A stretch of DNA of 46,355 nt from the NCBI RefSeq assembly GCF_001440395.1, contig NZ_LLXZ01000027.1, positions 63,319 to 109,673 on the forward strand, written 5' to 3'. The notes beneath the pieces are model-generated. The model was given only the letters and a program-made list of their open reading frames with translations, did not search any database and was not told the DNA's origin. The position numbers were made by a program, and so were the translations under genes. Positions 28,471 through 39,187 of this stretch are shown here, one piece after another. The DNA comes from Bradyrhizobium jicamae (GTDB taxonomy: Bacteria > Pseudomonadota > Alphaproteobacteria > Rhizobiales > Xanthobacteraceae). Each line of letters opens with the position of its first letter. Position 1 is the first letter of the stretch.

Positions 28471-29187
28471 ATGCGCTCCGGAGTGATCGCACAAAAGGTC
28501 GGGATGACGCGGGTCTTTACGGAGACCGGCGAACATATCCCCGTGACCGTGCTCAAGCTGGGCAACTGCCAGGTGCTTGGCCATCGCACCACCGAAAAGA
28601 ACGGCTACGTCGCGCTGCAGCTCGGCGCCGGCGCCCGCAAGACCGTGTATCTGCCGAAGGCAGAGCGCGGCCAGTTCGCGGTTGCCAAGGTCGAGCCGAA
28701 GCGGAAGGTCACCGAGTTCCGCGTGTCGGAAGACGCGCTGATCCCGGTCGGCGCCGAGATCCAGGCGGACCATTTCGTGGTCGGCCAGTTCGTCGACGTC
28801 ACCGGCACCTCGGTCGGTAAGGGATTCGCCGGCGGCATGAAGCGCTGGAACTTCGGCGGTCTGCGCGCCACCCACGGCGTGTCGGTGTCGCATCGTTCGA
28901 TCGGCTCGACCGGCGGACGTCAGGATCCCGGCAAGACCTTCAAGAACAAGAAGATGCCCGGTCACATGGGTGTCGATCGCATCACCACGCTTAACCTGCG
29001 TGTGGTGCAGACCGACGTCGAGCGCGGCCTGATCCTCGTCGAGGGCGCCGTTCCCGGCTCCAAGGGCGGCTGGATCTCGGTGCGTGACGCCGTGAAGAAG
29101 CCGTTGCCGAAGGAAGCTCCGAAGCCCGGCAAGTTCAAGGTCGCCGGCGGCGAGCAGGCTGCTCCGGCCGAGCAGGAGGGCGCGTGA
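28471..29187 (+). CDS. rplC: 50S ribosomal protein L3
   Basis: L3 (238 aa) is an early-assembly 23S-binding protein near the peptidyl transferase centre. It opens [16 protein letters not shown]; the conserved [22 protein letters not shown] loop (about 130-150) approaches the active site. It is longer than E. coli L3 (209) by an Ala/Gln/Glu-rich C-terminal extension ([13 protein letters not shown]), a common alphaproteobacterial trait. AGGAAG precedes the start. Confidence 0.96.
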   Translation: MRSGVIAQKVGMTRVFTETGEHIPVTVLKLGNCQVLGHRTTEKNGYVALQLGAGARKTVYLPKAERGQFAVAKVEPKRKVTEFRVSEDALIPVGAEIQADHFVVGQFVDVTGTSVGKGFAGGMKRWNFGGLRATHGVSVSHRSIGSTGGRQDPGKTFKNKKMPGHMGVDRITTLNLRVVQTDVERGLILVEGAVPGSKGGWISVRDAVKKPLPKEAPKPGKFKVAGGEQAAPAEQEGA

Positions 29188-29188
29188 G

Positions 29189-29809
29189 ATGGAACTGAAA
29201 GTCACGACCCTCGAAGGTAAGGAAGCCGGATCGGTCCAGCTCTCGGACGCGATCTTCGGTCTGGAGCCGCGCGTCGACATCATCCAGCGTTGCGTGCAAT
29301 GGCAGCTCAACAAGCGCCAGGCCGGAACGCACAAGACGCAGGGCCGCGCCGACGTCTGGCGCACCGGCAAGAAGATGTACAAGCAGAAGGGCACCGGCGG
29401 CGCCCGTCACGGCTCGGCCCGCGTGCCGCAGTTCCGCGGCGGTGGCCGTGCGTTCGGTCCGGTGGTCCGCTCGCACGCGACCGACCTGCCGAAGAAGGTG
29501 CGGGCGCTCGCGCTCAAGCACGCTCTGTCGGCGAAGGCCAAGGACGGCGGTCTGATCGTGATCGACAATGCGCAGGTCAAGGATGCCAAGACCAAGGCGC
29601 TGGTCGGTCATTTCTCCGGCCTTGGGCTCACCAATGCGCTGATCATCGATGGCGCCGAGCTCAACACCGGTTTCGCCACCGCTGCGCGCAACATTCCGAA
29701 TATCGACGTGCTGCCGATCCAGGGCATCAACGTCTACGACATTCTGCGCCGTCAGAAGCTCGTGCTGACGAAGGCGGCAGTGGATGCGCTGGAGGCGCGC
29801 TTCAAATGA
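29189..29809 (+). CDS. rplD: 50S ribosomal protein L4
   Basis: L4 (206 aa) lines the peptide exit tunnel through its extended loop ([21 protein letters not shown] region, about 65-85). In E. coli, L4 also represses the S10 operon. AGGAGG sits inside the end of rplC, one base separates the genes, and the stop overlaps the rplW start (ATGA), so L3, L4 and L23 are likely coupled. Confidence 0.96.
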   Translation: MELKVTTLEGKEAGSVQLSDAIFGLEPRVDIIQRCVQWQLNKRQAGTHKTQGRADVWRTGKKMYKQKGTGGARHGSARVPQFRGGGRAFGPVVRSHATDLPKKVRALALKHALSAKAKDGGLIVIDNAQVKDAKTKALVGHFSGLGLTNALIIDGAELNTGFATAARNIPNIDVLPIQGINVYDILRRQKLVLTKAAVDALEARFK

Positions 29810-30105
29810 AGAATATCGATCCGCGCCATTACGACGTGATCGTAGCACCGGTCGTCACCGAAAAGGCGACGGTTGCATCCGAGCACAACAAGGTCGTGTT
29901 CAAGGTCGCCAACAAGGCGACCAAGCCGCAAATCAAGGAAGCCGTCGAAAAGCTGTTCGACGTCAAGGTGAAGAGCGTGAACACGCTGGTCCGCAAGGGC
30001 AAGACCAAGGTGTTCCGCGGCAATTTCGGCTCGCAGTCGGACGTGAAGCGGGCGGTTGTGACCCTCGAAGAGGGCCACCGCATCGACGTCACTACCGGAC
30101 TATAA
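29806..30105 (+). CDS. rplW: 50S ribosomal protein L23
   Basis: L23 (99 aa) sits at the exit of the tunnel and docks trigger factor and SRP. Its start ATG overlaps the rplD stop by 4 bases. The pattern [16 protein letters not shown] at the start and [15 protein letters not shown] in the middle are typical. Confidence 0.96.
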   Translation: MKNIDPRHYDVIVAPVVTEKATVASEHNKVVFKVANKATKPQIKEAVEKLFDVKVKSVNTLVRKGKTKVFRGNFGSQSDVKRAVVTLEEGHRIDVTTGL

Positions 30106-30117
30106 GGCGACACAGCG

Positions 30118-30951
30118 ATGGCATTGAAAACATATAATCCGACGACGCCGGGCCAGCGCCAGCTGGTGATGGTCGACCGTTCGGCGCTCTACAAGGGCAA
30201 GCCGGTGAAGGCGCTGACCGAGGGCAAACTCGGCAATGGCGGCCGCAACAACACCGGCCGCATCACCGTGCGCTTCCGCGGCGGTGGCCACAAGAAGGCC
30301 TACCGCATCGTCGACTTCAAGCGGAACAAGGTTGACGTTCCCGCGGTCGTCGAGCGGCTGGAATACGATCCGAACCGCACCGCGTTCATCGCGCTGATCA
30401 AGTATCAGGACGGCGAGCAGGCCTACATCCTGGCGCCGCAGCGTCTGGCCGTGGGCGACACGGTCGTCGCCGGCAGCCATGTCGACGTGAAGCCGGGCAA
30501 TGTCATGCCGCTCGGCAACATGCCGGTCGGCACCATCGTCCACAACATCGAGATGAAGATCGGGAAGGGCGGCCAGATCGCGCGTTCGGCCGGCACCTAC
30601 GCCCAGATCGTCGGCCGCGACCAGGACTACGTCATTCTGCGCCTGAACTCGGGCGAGCAGCGCCTGGTGCACGGCCGTTGCCGCGGCACCATCGGTGCGG
30701 TGTCGAACCCCGACCACATGAACATCTCGATCGGCAAGGCCGGCCGCACCCGCTGGCTTGGCTGGCGTCCGCATAACCGCGGTGTCGTCATGAACCCGAT
30801 CGATCACCCGCATGGCGGCGGCGAAGGCCGCACCTCGGGCGGCCGTCACCCGGTTACCCCGTGGGGCAAGCCGACCAAGGGCAAGAAGACCCGGTCGAAC
30901 AAGTCGACCAACCGATTCATCCTCCTAAGCCGCCACAAGCGGAAGAAGTAA
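30118..30951 (+). CDS. rplB: 50S ribosomal protein L2
   Basis: L2 (277 aa) is needed for subunit joining and peptidyl transfer. The conserved C-terminal motif [13 protein letters not shown] includes the histidine implicated in activity. The Lys/Arg-rich C-terminus ([12 protein letters not shown]) is normal. Start follows rplW by 12 bases; AAGGCGA is a modest ribosome binding site. Confidence 0.97.
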   Translation: MALKTYNPTTPGQRQLVMVDRSALYKGKPVKALTEGKLGNGGRNNTGRITVRFRGGGHKKAYRIVDFKRNKVDVPAVVERLEYDPNRTAFIALIKYQDGEQAYILAPQRLAVGDTVVAGSHVDVKPGNVMPLGNMPVGTIVHNIEMKIGKGGQIARSAGTYAQIVGRDQDYVILRLNSGEQRLVHGRCRGTIGAVSNPDHMNISIGKAGRTRWLGWRPHNRGVVMNPIDHPHGGGEGRTSGGRHPVTPWGKPTKGKKTRSNKSTNRFILLSRHKRKK

Positions 30952-30963
30952 GGAACGCCGGAC

Positions 30964-31242
30964 ATGGTTCGTTCAGTCTGGAAAGGCCCGTTTGTCGAGG
31001 CGTCGCTGCTCAAGAAGGCAGATGCGGCGCGTGCGTCCGGCCGTCACGACGTCATCAAGATCTGGAGCCGCCGCTCGACCATCCTGCCGCAGTTCGTCGG
31101 CCTGACGTTCGGCGTCTACAACGGCCAGAAGCATGTGCCGGTCTCCGTCAACGAGGAAATGGTGGGTCACAAGTTCGGCGAGTTCTCGCCGACCCGTACC
31201 TTCCATGGCCACTCGGGCGACAAGAAAGCCAAGAAGGCTTGA
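30964..31242 (+). CDS. rpsS: 30S ribosomal protein S19
   Basis: S19 (92 aa) pairs with S13 in the 30S head and touches A-site tRNA. Conserved [11 protein letters not shown] start and [19 protein letters not shown] end. TAAGGA, which includes the rplB stop, serves as ribosome binding site. Confidence 0.97.
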   Translation: MVRSVWKGPFVEASLLKKADAARASGRHDVIKIWSRRSTILPQFVGLTFGVYNGQKHVPVSVNEEMVGHKFGEFSPTRTFHGHSGDKKAKKA

Positions 31243-31252
31243 GGAATAGACG

Positions 31253-31639
31253 ATGAGCAAACCAAAGCGCGAACGTAGCCTCGCGGACAACGAGGCCAAG
31301 GCGGTTGCCCGGATGCTGCGCGTCAGCCCGCAGAAGCTCAACCTGGTCGCTCAGCTGATCCGCGGCCGGAAGGCTTCGGCTGCGCTCGCCGACCTGCAGT
31401 TCTCGCGCAAGCGGATCGCGGTCGACGTCAAGAAGTGCCTGGAATCGGCGATCGCCAACGCCGAGAACAACCATGACCTCGAAGTCGACGATCTCGTCGT
31501 CGCCGAGGCCCATGTCGGCAACGGCATCGTCATGAAGCGTTTTGCGCCGCGCGGCCGTGGCCGCTCGGGCCGTATCTATAAACCGTTCTCGCACCTGACC
31601 ATCGTGGTTCGTCAGGTCGAGGCCGAGGCAAGCGCTTAA
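31253..31639 (+). CDS. rplV: 50S ribosomal protein L22
   Basis: L22 (128 aa) contributes, with L4, to the narrow part of the exit tunnel; its beta-hairpin loop ([17 protein letters not shown]) is the macrolide-resistance region and looks normal. TTGAGGAA precedes the ATG. Overlap-free spacing of 10 bases from rpsS. Confidence 0.96.
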   Translation: MSKPKRERSLADNEAKAVARMLRVSPQKLNLVAQLIRGRKASAALADLQFSRKRIAVDVKKCLESAIANAENNHDLEVDDLVVAEAHVGNGIVMKRFAPRGRGRSGRIYKPFSHLTIVVRQVEAEASA

Positions 31640-31658
31640 AGCGGCGCAGGAGAATACG

Positions 31659-32363
31659 ATGGGTCAAAAGATCAATCCAATCGGGCTGCGTCTCGGCATC
31701 AACCGCACCTGGGATTCGCGCTGGTTCGCCGGCAAGAGCGAATACGGCAAGCTGCTGCATGAAGACGTCAAGATCCGCGAGATCCTGCACAAGGAGCTCA
31801 AGCAGGCCGCCGTCGCCCGCATCGTGATCGAACGTCCGCACAAGAAGTGCCGCGTGACGATCCACTCGGCGCGTCCGGGCGTCGTGATCGGCAAGAAGGG
31901 CGCCGACATCGACAAGCTGCGCAAGCGGGTTGCCGATATCACGGCTTCCGACGTCGTCATTAACATCGTCGAAATCCGCAAGCCGGAGCTCGACGCCACC
32001 CTGGTCGCCGAATCGATCGCCCAGCAGCTCGAGCGCCGCGTCGCGTTCCGCCGCGCCATGAAGCGGGCAGTGCAGTCGGCGATGCGCCTTGGCGCCGAGG
32101 GCATTCGTATCAACTGCTCGGGTCGTCTGGGCGGTGCCGAAATCGCGCGCATGGAGTGGTATCGCGAAGGTCGCGTGCCGCTGCACACGCTGCGCGCCGA
32201 CGTCGACTACGGCGTGGCGACCGCGTTCACGACGTTCGGAACCTGCGGCGTCAAGGTCTGGATCTTCAAGGGCGAGATCCTCGAGCACGATCCGATGGCC
32301 CAGGACAAGAAGATGGCCGAAGGCGAGACTGCACGCCCGCGCCGCGACGCCGCCGCAGCGTGA
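31659..32363 (+). CDS. rpsC: 30S ribosomal protein S3
   Basis: S3 (234 aa) forms part of the mRNA entry helicase. The KH motif ([16 protein letters not shown], about 66-81) and C-terminal domain ([14 protein letters not shown]) are visible. CAGGAGAA precedes the ATG. Confidence 0.97.
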   Translation: MGQKINPIGLRLGINRTWDSRWFAGKSEYGKLLHEDVKIREILHKELKQAAVARIVIERPHKKCRVTIHSARPGVVIGKKGADIDKLRKRVADITASDVVINIVEIRKPELDATLVAESIAQQLERRVAFRRAMKRAVQSAMRLGAEGIRINCSGRLGGAEIARMEWYREGRVPLHTLRADVDYGVATAFTTFGTCGVKVWIFKGEILEHDPMAQDKKMAEGETARPRRDAAAA

Positions 32364-32394
32364 GACATTAGAGAAGGTTTGAGGGCTTAAAGCC

Positions 32395-32808
32395 ATGATG
32401 CAACCAAAGAAAACGAAGTTCCGGAAGGCGCATAAGGGCCGTATCCACGGCGTTGCGACTTCGGGTGCGACGTTGTCGTTCGGCCAGTTCGGCCTGAAGG
32501 CGATGGCGCCCGAGCGCATCACTGCCCGCCAGATCGAAGCCGCGCGCCGCGCGCTGACCCGTCACATGAAGCGCGCCGGCCGCGTCTGGATCCGCGTGTT
32601 CCCGGACCTGCCGGTGTCGAAGAAGCCCGCCGAAGTCCGCATGGGCTCCGGCAAGGGTACGCCGGAATTGTGGGTGGCGCGGGTCAAGCCGGGCCGCGTG
32701 ATTTTCGAGATCGACGGCGTCACCGTGCAGACCGCGAAGGAAGCGCTGTCGCTCGCCGCCGCCAAGCTGCCGATCAAGACGCGCTTCGTCGCGCGCATTG
32801 CGGAGTAA
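32395..32808 (+). CDS. rplP: 50S ribosomal protein L16
   Basis: L16 (137 aa) positions A-site tRNA. Starts [16 protein letters not shown]; two ATGs are adjacent and the first is chosen as in relatives. The conserved [20 protein letters not shown] block and [18 protein letters not shown] are present. Confidence 0.96.
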   Translation: MMQPKKTKFRKAHKGRIHGVATSGATLSFGQFGLKAMAPERITARQIEAARRALTRHMKRAGRVWIRVFPDLPVSKKPAEVRMGSGKGTPELWVARVKPGRVIFEIDGVTVQTAKEALSLAAAKLPIKTRFVARIAE

Positions 32809-32813
32809 CACTC

Positions 32814-33020
32814 ATGGCCCCGATGAAAGTTGAAGACATCCGCGCGATGAGCGACGACCAGAGGGAGGACGCCGTCCTCAATCTGAAGAAGGAGCGTTTC
32901 AACCTGCGTTTCCAGCGCGCCACCGGGCAGCTGGAGAACACCTCGCGGCTGCGTGAAGCCCGCCGCGATATCGCCCGCATCAAGACCATCGCCGCGCAAG
33001 CCCGCGCGAAGAAGAAGTAA
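32814..33020 (+). CDS. rpmC: 50S ribosomal protein L29
   Basis: L29 (68 aa) is a two-helix protein near the tunnel exit. The start at 32814 ([12 protein letters not shown]) uses GGAG inside the rplP end; ATG at 32823 would give 65 aa. The signature [20 protein letters not shown] is intact. Confidence 0.93.
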   Translation: MAPMKVEDIRAMSDDQREDAVLNLKKERFNLRFQRATGQLENTSRLREARRDIARIKTIAAQARAKKK

Positions 33021-33030
33021 GAGGCCGGAC

Positions 33031-33279
33031 ATGCCGAAACGTACGCTTCAGGGCGTGGTCGTGAGCGACAAGCAAGCCAAGACGGTGGTGGTGCGCGTCG
33101 ATCGCCGCTTCACCCATCCGATCTACAAGAAGACGATCCGCCGCTCCAAGAACTACCACGCGCACGACGAGAACAACGAGTTCAAGCCGGGCGACATGGT
33201 GTGGATCGAGGAAAGCAAGCCGATCTCGAAGTTGAAGCGCTGGACCGTGGTCCGGGGCGAACAGAAGAAAACCGCCTGA
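33031..33279 (+). CDS. rpsQ: 30S ribosomal protein S17
   Basis: S17 (82 aa) is a primary 16S-binding OB-fold protein. It opens [19 protein letters not shown], with [13 protein letters not shown] in the middle. It is the last gene of the S10-type segment; a 75-base gap precedes rplN. Confidence 0.95.
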   Translation: MPKRTLQGVVVSDKQAKTVVVRVDRRFTHPIYKKTIRRSKNYHAHDENNEFKPGDMVWIEESKPISKLKRWTVVRGEQKKTA

Positions 33280-33354
33280 TAACTTCGGTTTAGTCGAAGT
33301 AATTCAGGGAAATTTTGAGCGCGCTAAAGCGCAGAAAGAGGACGAGGTGCATCA

Positions 33355-33723
33355 ATGATTCAGATGCAGACCAACCTCGACGTGGCCGACAATTCAGGCG
33401 CACGCCGTGTCATGTGCATCAAGGTGCTGGGGGGCTCCAAGCGCCGCTATGCCACCGTGGGCGACGTTATCGTCGTGTCGATCAAGGAAGCGATTCCGCG
33501 CGGCAAGGTGAAGAAGGGCGACGTGATGAAGGCCGTCGTGGTCCGGGTCCGCAAGGACATCCGCCGCGCCGACGGTTCGGTCATCCGTTTCGACCGCAAC
33601 GCCGCCGTCCTGATCAACAACCAGTCAGAGCCCGTCGGCACCCGTATCTTCGGGCCCGTGCCGCGCGAGCTGCGCGCCAAGAACCACATGAAGATCATCT
33701 CGCTTGCGCCGGAGGTGCTGTGA
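33355..33723 (+). CDS. rplN: 50S ribosomal protein L14
   Basis: L14 (122 aa) is at the subunit interface and is the target of the RsfS silencing factor where present. [20 protein letters not shown] is the typical opening. Its stop overlaps the rplX start by one base (TGATG), so the two are coupled. First gene of the spc segment. Confidence 0.97.
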
Positions 33724-34037
33724 TGGCTGCCAAGATCCGCAAGGGTGACAAGGTCATCGTGCTGAACGGCCGCGACAAGGGCCGCACCGGCGAAGTATTC
33801 GAGGTCCGCCCCGCCGAGAACAAGGCGCTGGTGCGTGGCGTCAACATGGTGAAGCGTCACCAGAAGCAGACCCAGAACCAGGAAGGCGGCATCATCTCCA
33901 AGGAGTCGCCGATCCACCTGTCCAACATCGCCTATGTCGGCAAGGACGGAAAGCCGACCCGCATTGGGTTCAAGATTCAGGCCGATGGCACCAAGGTACG
34001 CGTTGCCAAGAGCTCGGGAGCAGAGATCGATGGCTGA
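33723..34037 (+). CDS. rplX: 50S ribosomal protein L24
   Basis: L24 (104 aa) is an assembly initiator with a KOW motif ([19 protein letters not shown], about 7-25). The start overlaps the rplN stop and its end overlaps the rplE start by 8 bases. Confidence 0.95.
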   Translation: MAAKIRKGDKVIVLNGRDKGRTGEVFEVRPAENKALVRGVNMVKRHQKQTQNQEGGIISKESPIHLSNIAYVGKDGKPTRIGFKIQADGTKVRVAKSSGAEIDG

Positions 34038-34587
34038 TACCGCTTACACGCCGCGCCTGCGCGCGGAGTATGACAAGAGCATCCGGAGCCAGCTGACTGA
34101 AAAGTTCGGCTACGCCAACGTCATGCAGGTGCCGCGGCTGGACAAGGTCGTGCTCAACATGGGTGTCGGCGATTCCGTCAACGACCGCAAGAAGGCCGAG
34201 ACCGCGGCTGCCGAGCTGACCCAGATTGCCGGCCAGAAGGCGATCGTGACCTATTCGCGGATCGCGATCGCGACCTTCAAGCTGCGCGAGAACCAGCCGA
34301 TCGGCTGCAAGGTCACGCTGCGCAAGGCACGGATGTACGAGTTCATCGATCGCCTGGTGAACGTGGCGCTGCCGCGCGTGCGCGACTTCCGTGGTCTGAA
34401 CCCGAAGAGCTTCGACGGCCGCGGCAACTATTCGCTCGGCATCAAGGAGCACATCATTTTCCCCGAAATCGATTTCGACAAGGTTTCGGAAGCCCGCGGC
34501 ATGGACATCACCGTCTGCACCACGGCGAAGACCGACGATGAGGCGAGGGCCTTGTTGACCGCTTTCAATTTCCCGTTCCGGCAGTGA
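34030..34587 (+). CDS. rplE: 50S ribosomal protein L5
   Basis: L5 (185 aa) binds 5S rRNA and P-site tRNA. Conserved blocks [25 protein letters not shown] and FPEIDFDKV are present. The start at 34030 overlaps rplX by 8 bases with GGGAGCAGAG upstream; earlier in-frame codons fall inside rplX and are not used. Confidence 0.96.
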   Translation: MADTAYTPRLRAEYDKSIRSQLTEKFGYANVMQVPRLDKVVLNMGVGDSVNDRKKAETAAAELTQIAGQKAIVTYSRIAIATFKLRENQPIGCKVTLRKARMYEFIDRLVNVALPRVRDFRGLNPKSFDGRGNYSLGIKEHIIFPEIDFDKVSEARGMDITVCTTAKTDDEARALLTAFNFPFRQ

Positions 34588-34629
34588 GACGCAGCTAGCC
34601 TCTCAAACGCGGAAACCCAGGAGCCAAGC

Positions 34630-34935
34630 ATGGCAAAGAAGAGTTCGATCGAGAAGAACAACCGGCGCAAGCGGATGGCCAAGAACGCCGCCCCGCAGCG
34701 TGCGAAGCTGAAGGCGATCATCGCCGACAAGACCAAGCCGATGGAAGAACGGTTTGCGGCGACGCTGAAGCTCGCCCAGATGCCGCGCAACTCGTCGACG
34801 ACGCGCATCCGCAACCGCTGCGAACTGACCGGCCGTCCGCGCTCGAACTATCGCAAGAACAAGCTCTCGCGCATCGCGCTGCGTGAACTCGGCTCCAAGG
34901 GCCTGGTTCCCGGGCTCGTGAAGTCGAGCTGGTAA
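34630..34935 (+). CDS. rpsN: 30S ribosomal protein S14 (zinc-independent type)
   Basis: S14 (101 aa) is the long form without the CxxC...CxxC zinc site; only one cysteine is seen ([10 protein letters not shown]). CAGGAG precedes the ATG. Its TAAGGAGG ending gives rpsH a perfect Shine-Dalgarno. Confidence 0.96.
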   Translation: MAKKSSIEKNNRRKRMAKNAAPQRAKLKAIIADKTKPMEERFAATLKLAQMPRNSSTTRIRNRCELTGRPRSNYRKNKLSRIALRELGSKGLVPGLVKSSW

Positions 34936-34949
34936 GGAGGGTCGGAAAG

Positions 34950-35348
34950 ATGTCTACGCACGATCCGATCAGCGATCTCATCACCCGCATCCGCAACGCG
35001 CAGATGCGTTCGAAGTCCAAGGTATCGACCCCGGGCTCGAAGATGCGTGCCAGCGTGCTCGAAGTGCTGAAGTCCGAGGGCTACATCCGCGGCTACGCCA
35101 GCGTCGAACACGCCTCGGGCCGCAGCGAGCTCGAGATCGAGTTGAAGTATTTCGACGGCGAGCCCGTCATCCGCGAGATCGAGCGGGTCTCGAAGCCCGG
35201 TCGCCGGGTTTACGCTTCGGTGAAGAACCTGCCGCGCGTGAACAACGGTCTCGGCATTTCGGTGTTGTCGACGCCGAAGGGAATCATGGCTGACCACGCC
35301 GCGCGTGACGCGAATGTGGGCGGCGAAATTCTCTTCACGGTGTTCTGA
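34950..35348 (+). CDS. rpsH: 30S ribosomal protein S8
   Basis: S8 (132 aa) binds the central domain of 16S rRNA and in E. coli represses the spc operon. Starts [18 protein letters not shown] and ends with the [20 protein letters not shown] block. A full AAGGAGG lies before the ATG, overlapping the rpsN stop. Confidence 0.97.
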   Translation: MSTHDPISDLITRIRNAQMRSKSKVSTPGSKMRASVLEVLKSEGYIRGYASVEHASGRSELEIELKYFDGEPVIREIERVSKPGRRVYASVKNLPRVNNGLGISVLSTPKGIMADHAARDANVGGEILFTVF

Positions 35349-35364
35349 GGAAGGATTTAGAGCC

Positions 35365-35898
35365 ATGTCACGTGTTGGCAAACGGCCTGTGGCGATCCCG
35401 TCCGGTGTGACGGCGACCGTCGAGGGGCAGACCGTCAAGGTGAAGGGGCCGAAGGGCCAGCTTCAGTTCGTCGTCCATGACGACGTCGAGGTGAAGTTCG
35501 AGAGCGGTGCGGTCAAGGTTGCGCCGAAGTTCAAGACCAACCGCGCCCAGGCCATGTACGGCACGGCGCGCGCGCAGGTCGCGAACCTGGTCGAGGGCGT
35601 CACCAAGGGCTTCGAGAAGAAGCTCGAGATCACCGGCGTTGGTTACCGCGCCGCGATGCAGGGCAAGAACCTGCAGCTCGCGCTCGGCTACAGCCACGAC
35701 GTCGTCTACGCGATCCCGGAAGGCATCACCATCGCGGTGCCGAAGCCGACCGAGATCACGATCACCGGCACCGATTCGCAGCGTGTCGGGCAGGTCGCCG
35801 CCGAGATTCGCGCCTACCGTCCGCCGGAGCCCTACAAGGGCAAGGGCGTGAAGTACGCCAACGAATTCATCTTCCGCAAGGAAGGCAAGAAGAAGTAA
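35365..35898 (+). CDS. rplF: 50S ribosomal protein L6
   Basis: L6 (177 aa) lies near the sarcin-ricin loop. [15 protein letters not shown] start, [20 protein letters not shown] middle, and [16 protein letters not shown] end are typical. The start at 35365 is preceded by GAGGAAGGA, 16 bases after rpsH. Confidence 0.96.
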   Translation: MSRVGKRPVAIPSGVTATVEGQTVKVKGPKGQLQFVVHDDVEVKFESGAVKVAPKFKTNRAQAMYGTARAQVANLVEGVTKGFEKKLEITGVGYRAAMQGKNLQLALGYSHDVVYAIPEGITIAVPKPTEITITGTDSQRVGQVAAEIRAYRPPEPYKGKGVKYANEFIFRKEGKKK

Positions 35899-35909
35899 CG
35901 GAGCCGGTC

Positions 35910-36269
35910 ATGTCACTCAAGGTCACGAATGCCCGGCGCAAGCAGCGCGTGCGCAACGCGCTACGCCGGTCGGCCAATGGACGCCCGCGTCTGTCGGTGT
36001 TCCGTTCGTCGAAGCACATCTACGCCCAGGTCATCGACGACCTGAAGGGCGAGACGCTCGCTTCCGCCTCGTCGCTGGAAAAGACCATGCGCGAGGCCGG
36101 CAACACGGGCGCCAACATCGATGCGGCCAAGGCCGTCGGCAAGCTGCTGGCGGAACGCGCCGTGCAGAAGGGCGTCAAGGAAGTGATTTTCGATCGCGGT
36201 CAGTATCTCTATCACGGGCGCGTCAAGGCGCTCGCGGATGCGGCCCGCGAGAGCGGATTGAGCTTCTAA
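35910..36269 (+). CDS. rplR: 50S ribosomal protein L18
   Basis: L18 (119 aa) binds 5S r[23 protein letters not shown] and [21 protein letters not shown] are the typical central and C-terminal blocks. Confidence 0.96.
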   Translation: MSLKVTNARRKQRVRNALRRSANGRPRLSVFRSSKHIYAQVIDDLKGETLASASSLEKTMREAGNTGANIDAAKAVGKLLAERAVQKGVKEVIFDRGQYLYHGRVKALADAARESGLSF

Positions 36270-36331
36270 CCAACCGGTTTTGAACATTTACGAGGACAGG
36301 GGCTTATCTCCCCTAAAGATTGGAAAACACC

Positions 36332-36907
36332 ATGGCAGGTGAACGCGAACGCGGCGGACGCGAACGGAGCAGGGATCGCGAGGAGCGCGACAGCGAGTTC
36401 GTCGACAAGCTCGTCCACATCAATCGCGTGGCGAAGGTCGTCAAGGGCGGCAAGCGCTTCGGCTTTGCAGCGCTGGTCGTGATCGGCGACCAGAAGGGCC
36501 GGGTCGGTTTCGGCCACGGCAAGGCGCGCGAAGTGCCCGAGGCGATCCGCAAGGCGACCGAGTCGGCCAAGCGCAACCTGACGCGCGTCGCGCTGCGCGA
36601 AGGCCGCACGCTGCATCACGACATCGCCGGCCGTCACGGCGCGGGCCGTGTCTACCTGCGTGCCGCTCCGGCCGGTACCGGCATCATCGCCGGCGGTCCG
36701 ATGCGCGCGGTGTTCGAGACGCTCGGCATCCAGGACGTGGTGGCGAAGTCGATCGGCTCGTCGAATCCCTACAACATGGTTCGCGCGACCTTCGACGCGC
36801 TGAAGCATCAGGATTCGCCGCGTTCGGTGGCGGCCCGCCGCAACATCAAGGTGTCCACGCTGCAGTCGCGCCGCGTCGGCGGCGACGCCGAAGCGGTGGC
36901 TGAATAA
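36332..36907 (+). CDS. rpsE: 30S ribosomal protein S5
   Basis: S5 (191 aa) shapes the mRNA entry and proofreading region. The N-terminus is long and charged ([18 protein letters not shown]), a usual alphaproteobacterial extension, before the conserved [20 protein letters not shown] at 36332 is chosen over an upstream TTG at 36320; GGAAAA precedes it. Confidence 0.95.
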   Translation: MAGERERGGRERSRDREERDSEFVDKLVHINRVAKVVKGGKRFGFAALVVIGDQKGRVGFGHGKAREVPEAIRKATESAKRNLTRVALREGRTLHHDIAGRHGAGRVYLRAAPAGTGIIAGGPMRAVFETLGIQDVVAKSIGSSNPYNMVRATFDALKHQDSPRSVAARRNIKVSTLQSRRVGGDAEAVAE

Positions 36908-36944
36908 CCGGCGCGCGATTTCAGCGCTTTTTGGAGTTAAGACG

Positions 36945-37136
36945 ATGGCCAAGGCCGCAAAGACGATCAAGGTCGAGCAGATCGGCAGCGCAATCCGCCG
37001 CCACCACTCGCAGCGCTCGACGCTGATCGGCCTCAAGCTCAACAAGATCGGCCGGGTTGCCGAGCTTCAGGATACCCCTGAAGTTCGCGGCATGATCAAC
37101 AAGGTCCAGCATCTCGTCCGCGTCGTCGGCGAGTAA
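36945..37136 (+). CDS. rpmD: 50S ribosomal protein L30
   Basis: L30 (63 aa), small 23S-binding protein. Conserved [20 protein letters not shown] and final [14 protein letters not shown] lies 10 bases upstream of the ATG. Confidence 0.95.
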   Translation: MAKAAKTIKVEQIGSAIRRHHSQRSTLIGLKLNKIGRVAELQDTPEVRGMINKVQHLVRVVGE

Positions 37137-37159
37137 GCAAGAGAATAAGGACGCTAACG

Positions 37160-37648
37160 ATGAAGCTCAGCGATATCGCCGACAACGCCGGCTCGCGCAA
37201 GAAGCGCATGCGCGTCGGCCGTGGCATCGGTTCGGGCAAGGGCAAGACTTCGGGCCGCGGCGGCAAGGGCCAGACCGCGCGTTCGGGCGTGCGCATCAAG
37301 GGCTTCGAGGGCGGCCAGATGCCGCTGCATCGCCGCCTGCCGAAGCGCGGCTTCAACAACATCTTCCGGCTCGACTTTGCCGAGATCAACCTCGACCGTC
37401 TGCAGGAGGCGATCGACGCCAAGCGGATCGACGCCAAGGAGACGGTGACCGCGGAATCGCTGGTCAAGGCCGGCGTGCTGCGCCGCGCCAAGGACGGCCT
37501 GCGGCTGCTCGGCCGCGGCGAACTCAAGGCCAAGCTCGCGATCGAGGTGCACGGCGCTTCGAAATCCGCGATTGCTGCGGTCGAGAAGGCCGGCGGTACC
37601 GTGAAGATTCTGGCCCCGGCCAAGAAGGAAGAAGGCGAGGCGGCGTAA
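37160..37648 (+). CDS. rplO: 50S ribosomal protein L15
   Basis: L15 (162 aa) is a late-assembly protein. [20 protein letters not shown] and [18 protein letters not shown] are hallmark glycine-rich segments. It is followed by a palindrome (37659-37680) and a 137-base gap before secY. Confidence 0.96.
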   Translation: MKLSDIADNAGSRKKRMRVGRGIGSGKGKTSGRGGKGQTARSGVRIKGFEGGQMPLHRRLPKRGFNNIFRLDFAEINLDRLQEAIDAKRIDAKETVTAESLVKAGVLRRAKDGLRLLGRGELKAKLAIEVHGASKSAIAAVEKAGGTVKILAPAKKEEGEAA

Positions 37649-37658
37649 CATCTGCGTC

Positions 37659-37680
37659 ATGCCCGCCCGATCGCGGGCAT
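37659..37680 (+). repeat. Palindrome between rplO and secY
   Basis: ATGCCCGC (37659-37666) and GCGGGCAT (37673-37680) pair over 8 bp with loop CCGATC. It shares TCATGCCCG with the rpoB-rpoC palindrome (11979-12001). No T tract follows, so it probably does not stop transcription into secY. Confidence 0.5.
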
Positions 37681-37785
37681 AGACCAATGGACTTATCGAA
37701 GCCGAGCACCAAATAATGTCCGGCGTCTGCCGTTAGCCCCCGGGACGGGGCATCGGCTCGGGGGACGGCGGGAGAAAGCCTGAAC

Positions 37786-39117
37786 ATGGTCTCAGCAGCA
37801 GAACAACTTGCGGCAAACCTCAATTTCGGCGCTTTGGCGAAGGCCGACGAACTGAAGAAGCGCATCTGGTTTACGCTGGGTGCGCTGCTTGTTTATCGGC
37901 TCGGCACCTACATTCCGCTGCCCGGCATCGACCCCGCAGCCTGGGAGCAGGTGTTCAAGTCGCAGGCCGGCGGCATCCTCGGCATGTTCAACATGTTCGC
38001 CGGCGGCGGCATCAACCGCATGGCGATCTTCGCGCTGAACATCATGCCGTACATCTCGGCATCGATCATCATCCAGCTCCTGACGACGGTATCGCCCAAG
38101 CTCGAGGCCTTGAAGAAGGAAGGCGAGGCCGGCCGCAAGACGCTGAACCAGTATACCCGCTACCTGACGGTGATTCTCGCCACGTTCCAGGCCTACGGCA
38201 TCGCGATCGGACTGCAGGGCGCCGGCAATGTCGTCAGCGACCCCGGCATGTTCTTCCTGCTTTCGACCACGATCACGCTGACCGGCGGCACCATGTTCCT
38301 GATGTGGCTCGGCGAGCAGATCACCTCGCGCGGCATCGGCAACGGCATTTCGCTGATCATTCTGGCCGGCATCGTCGCCGAGCTGCCTTCAGCCCTGGCC
38401 AATATGCTGGAACTGGGACGGCAGGGCGCGCTGTCGACCGGCCTGATCCTGATCGTCATCGTGATGGCGGTCGCCGTGATCGCCTTCATCGTGTTCATGG
38501 AGCGGGCGCAGCGCCGTTTGCTGATCCAGTATCCGAAGCGCCAGGTCGGCAACAAGATGTTCGAGGGCCAGTCCTCGCATCTGCCGCTCAAGCTCAACAC
38601 CTCGGGCGTGATCCCGCCGATCTTCGCCTCGTCGCTGCTCTTGCTGCCGGCGACTGTCGCGAACTTCAACGCCGGGAAGGGGCCGGAATGGTTCCAGTGG
38701 CTGAACACCCAGCTCAGCCACGGCCGTCCGCTGTTCCTGTTCCTCTATCTGGCGCTGATCGTGTTCTTCGCCTTCTTCTACACCGCGATCGTGTTCAACC
38801 CGACCGAGACCGCGGACAATCTGAAGAAGCATGGCGGCTTCATCCCCGGCATCCGTCCGGGCGAGCGCACCGCCGAATATATCGACTACGTGCTGTCGCG
38901 TATCACCGTGCTGGGCGCGATCTATCTGGCGATCGTCTGTCTGATTCCCGAGATCCTGATTTCCTACGCCTCGGTGCCGTTCTATTTCGGCGGAACCTCG
39001 CTTCTGATCGTCGTCAGCGTGACCATGGATACGGTGGCGCAGGTGCAGGGGTATCTGTTGGCCCATCAGTATGAGGGGCTGATCCGGAAGTCCAAGCTGA
39101 GGGGCCGCCGCCGCTGA
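37786..39117 (+). CDS. secY: Preprotein translocase subunit SecY
   Basis: SecY (443 aa) is the protein-conducting channel of the inner membrane, with about ten transmembrane helices. Recognisable are YRLGTYIPLPGID near the N-terminus, FNMFAGGGINRMAIFALNIM (plug/TM2 region), the gating-region NTSGVIPPIFASS and the C-terminal LRGRRR. GGGAG precedes the start. Confidence 0.97.
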   Translation: MVSAAEQLAANLNFGALAKADELKKRIWFTLGALLVYRLGTYIPLPGIDPAAWEQVFKSQAGGILGMFNMFAGGGINRMAIFALNIMPYISASIIIQLLTTVSPKLEALKKEGEAGRKTLNQYTRYLTVILATFQAYGIAIGLQGAGNVVSDPGMFFLLSTTITLTGGTMFLMWLGEQITSRGIGNGISLIILAGIVAELPSALANMLELGRQGALSTGLILIVIVMAVAVIAFIVFMERAQRRLLIQYPKRQVGNKMFEGQSSHLPLKLNTSGVIPPIFASSLLLLPATVANFNAGKGPEWFQWLNTQLSHGRPLFLFLYLALIVFFAFFYTAIVFNPTETADNLKKHGGFIPGIRPGERTAEYIDYVLSRITVLGAIYLAIVCLIPEILISYASVPFYFGGTSLLIVVSVTMDTVAQVQGYLLAHQYEGLIRKSKLRGRRR

Positions 39118-39187
39118 TCCGCGGGTGGTCTGAAATCCAATAACGGGGTGTGCGGGTTTCGCTCACCAAGCCGGGGGGCGAATAGTC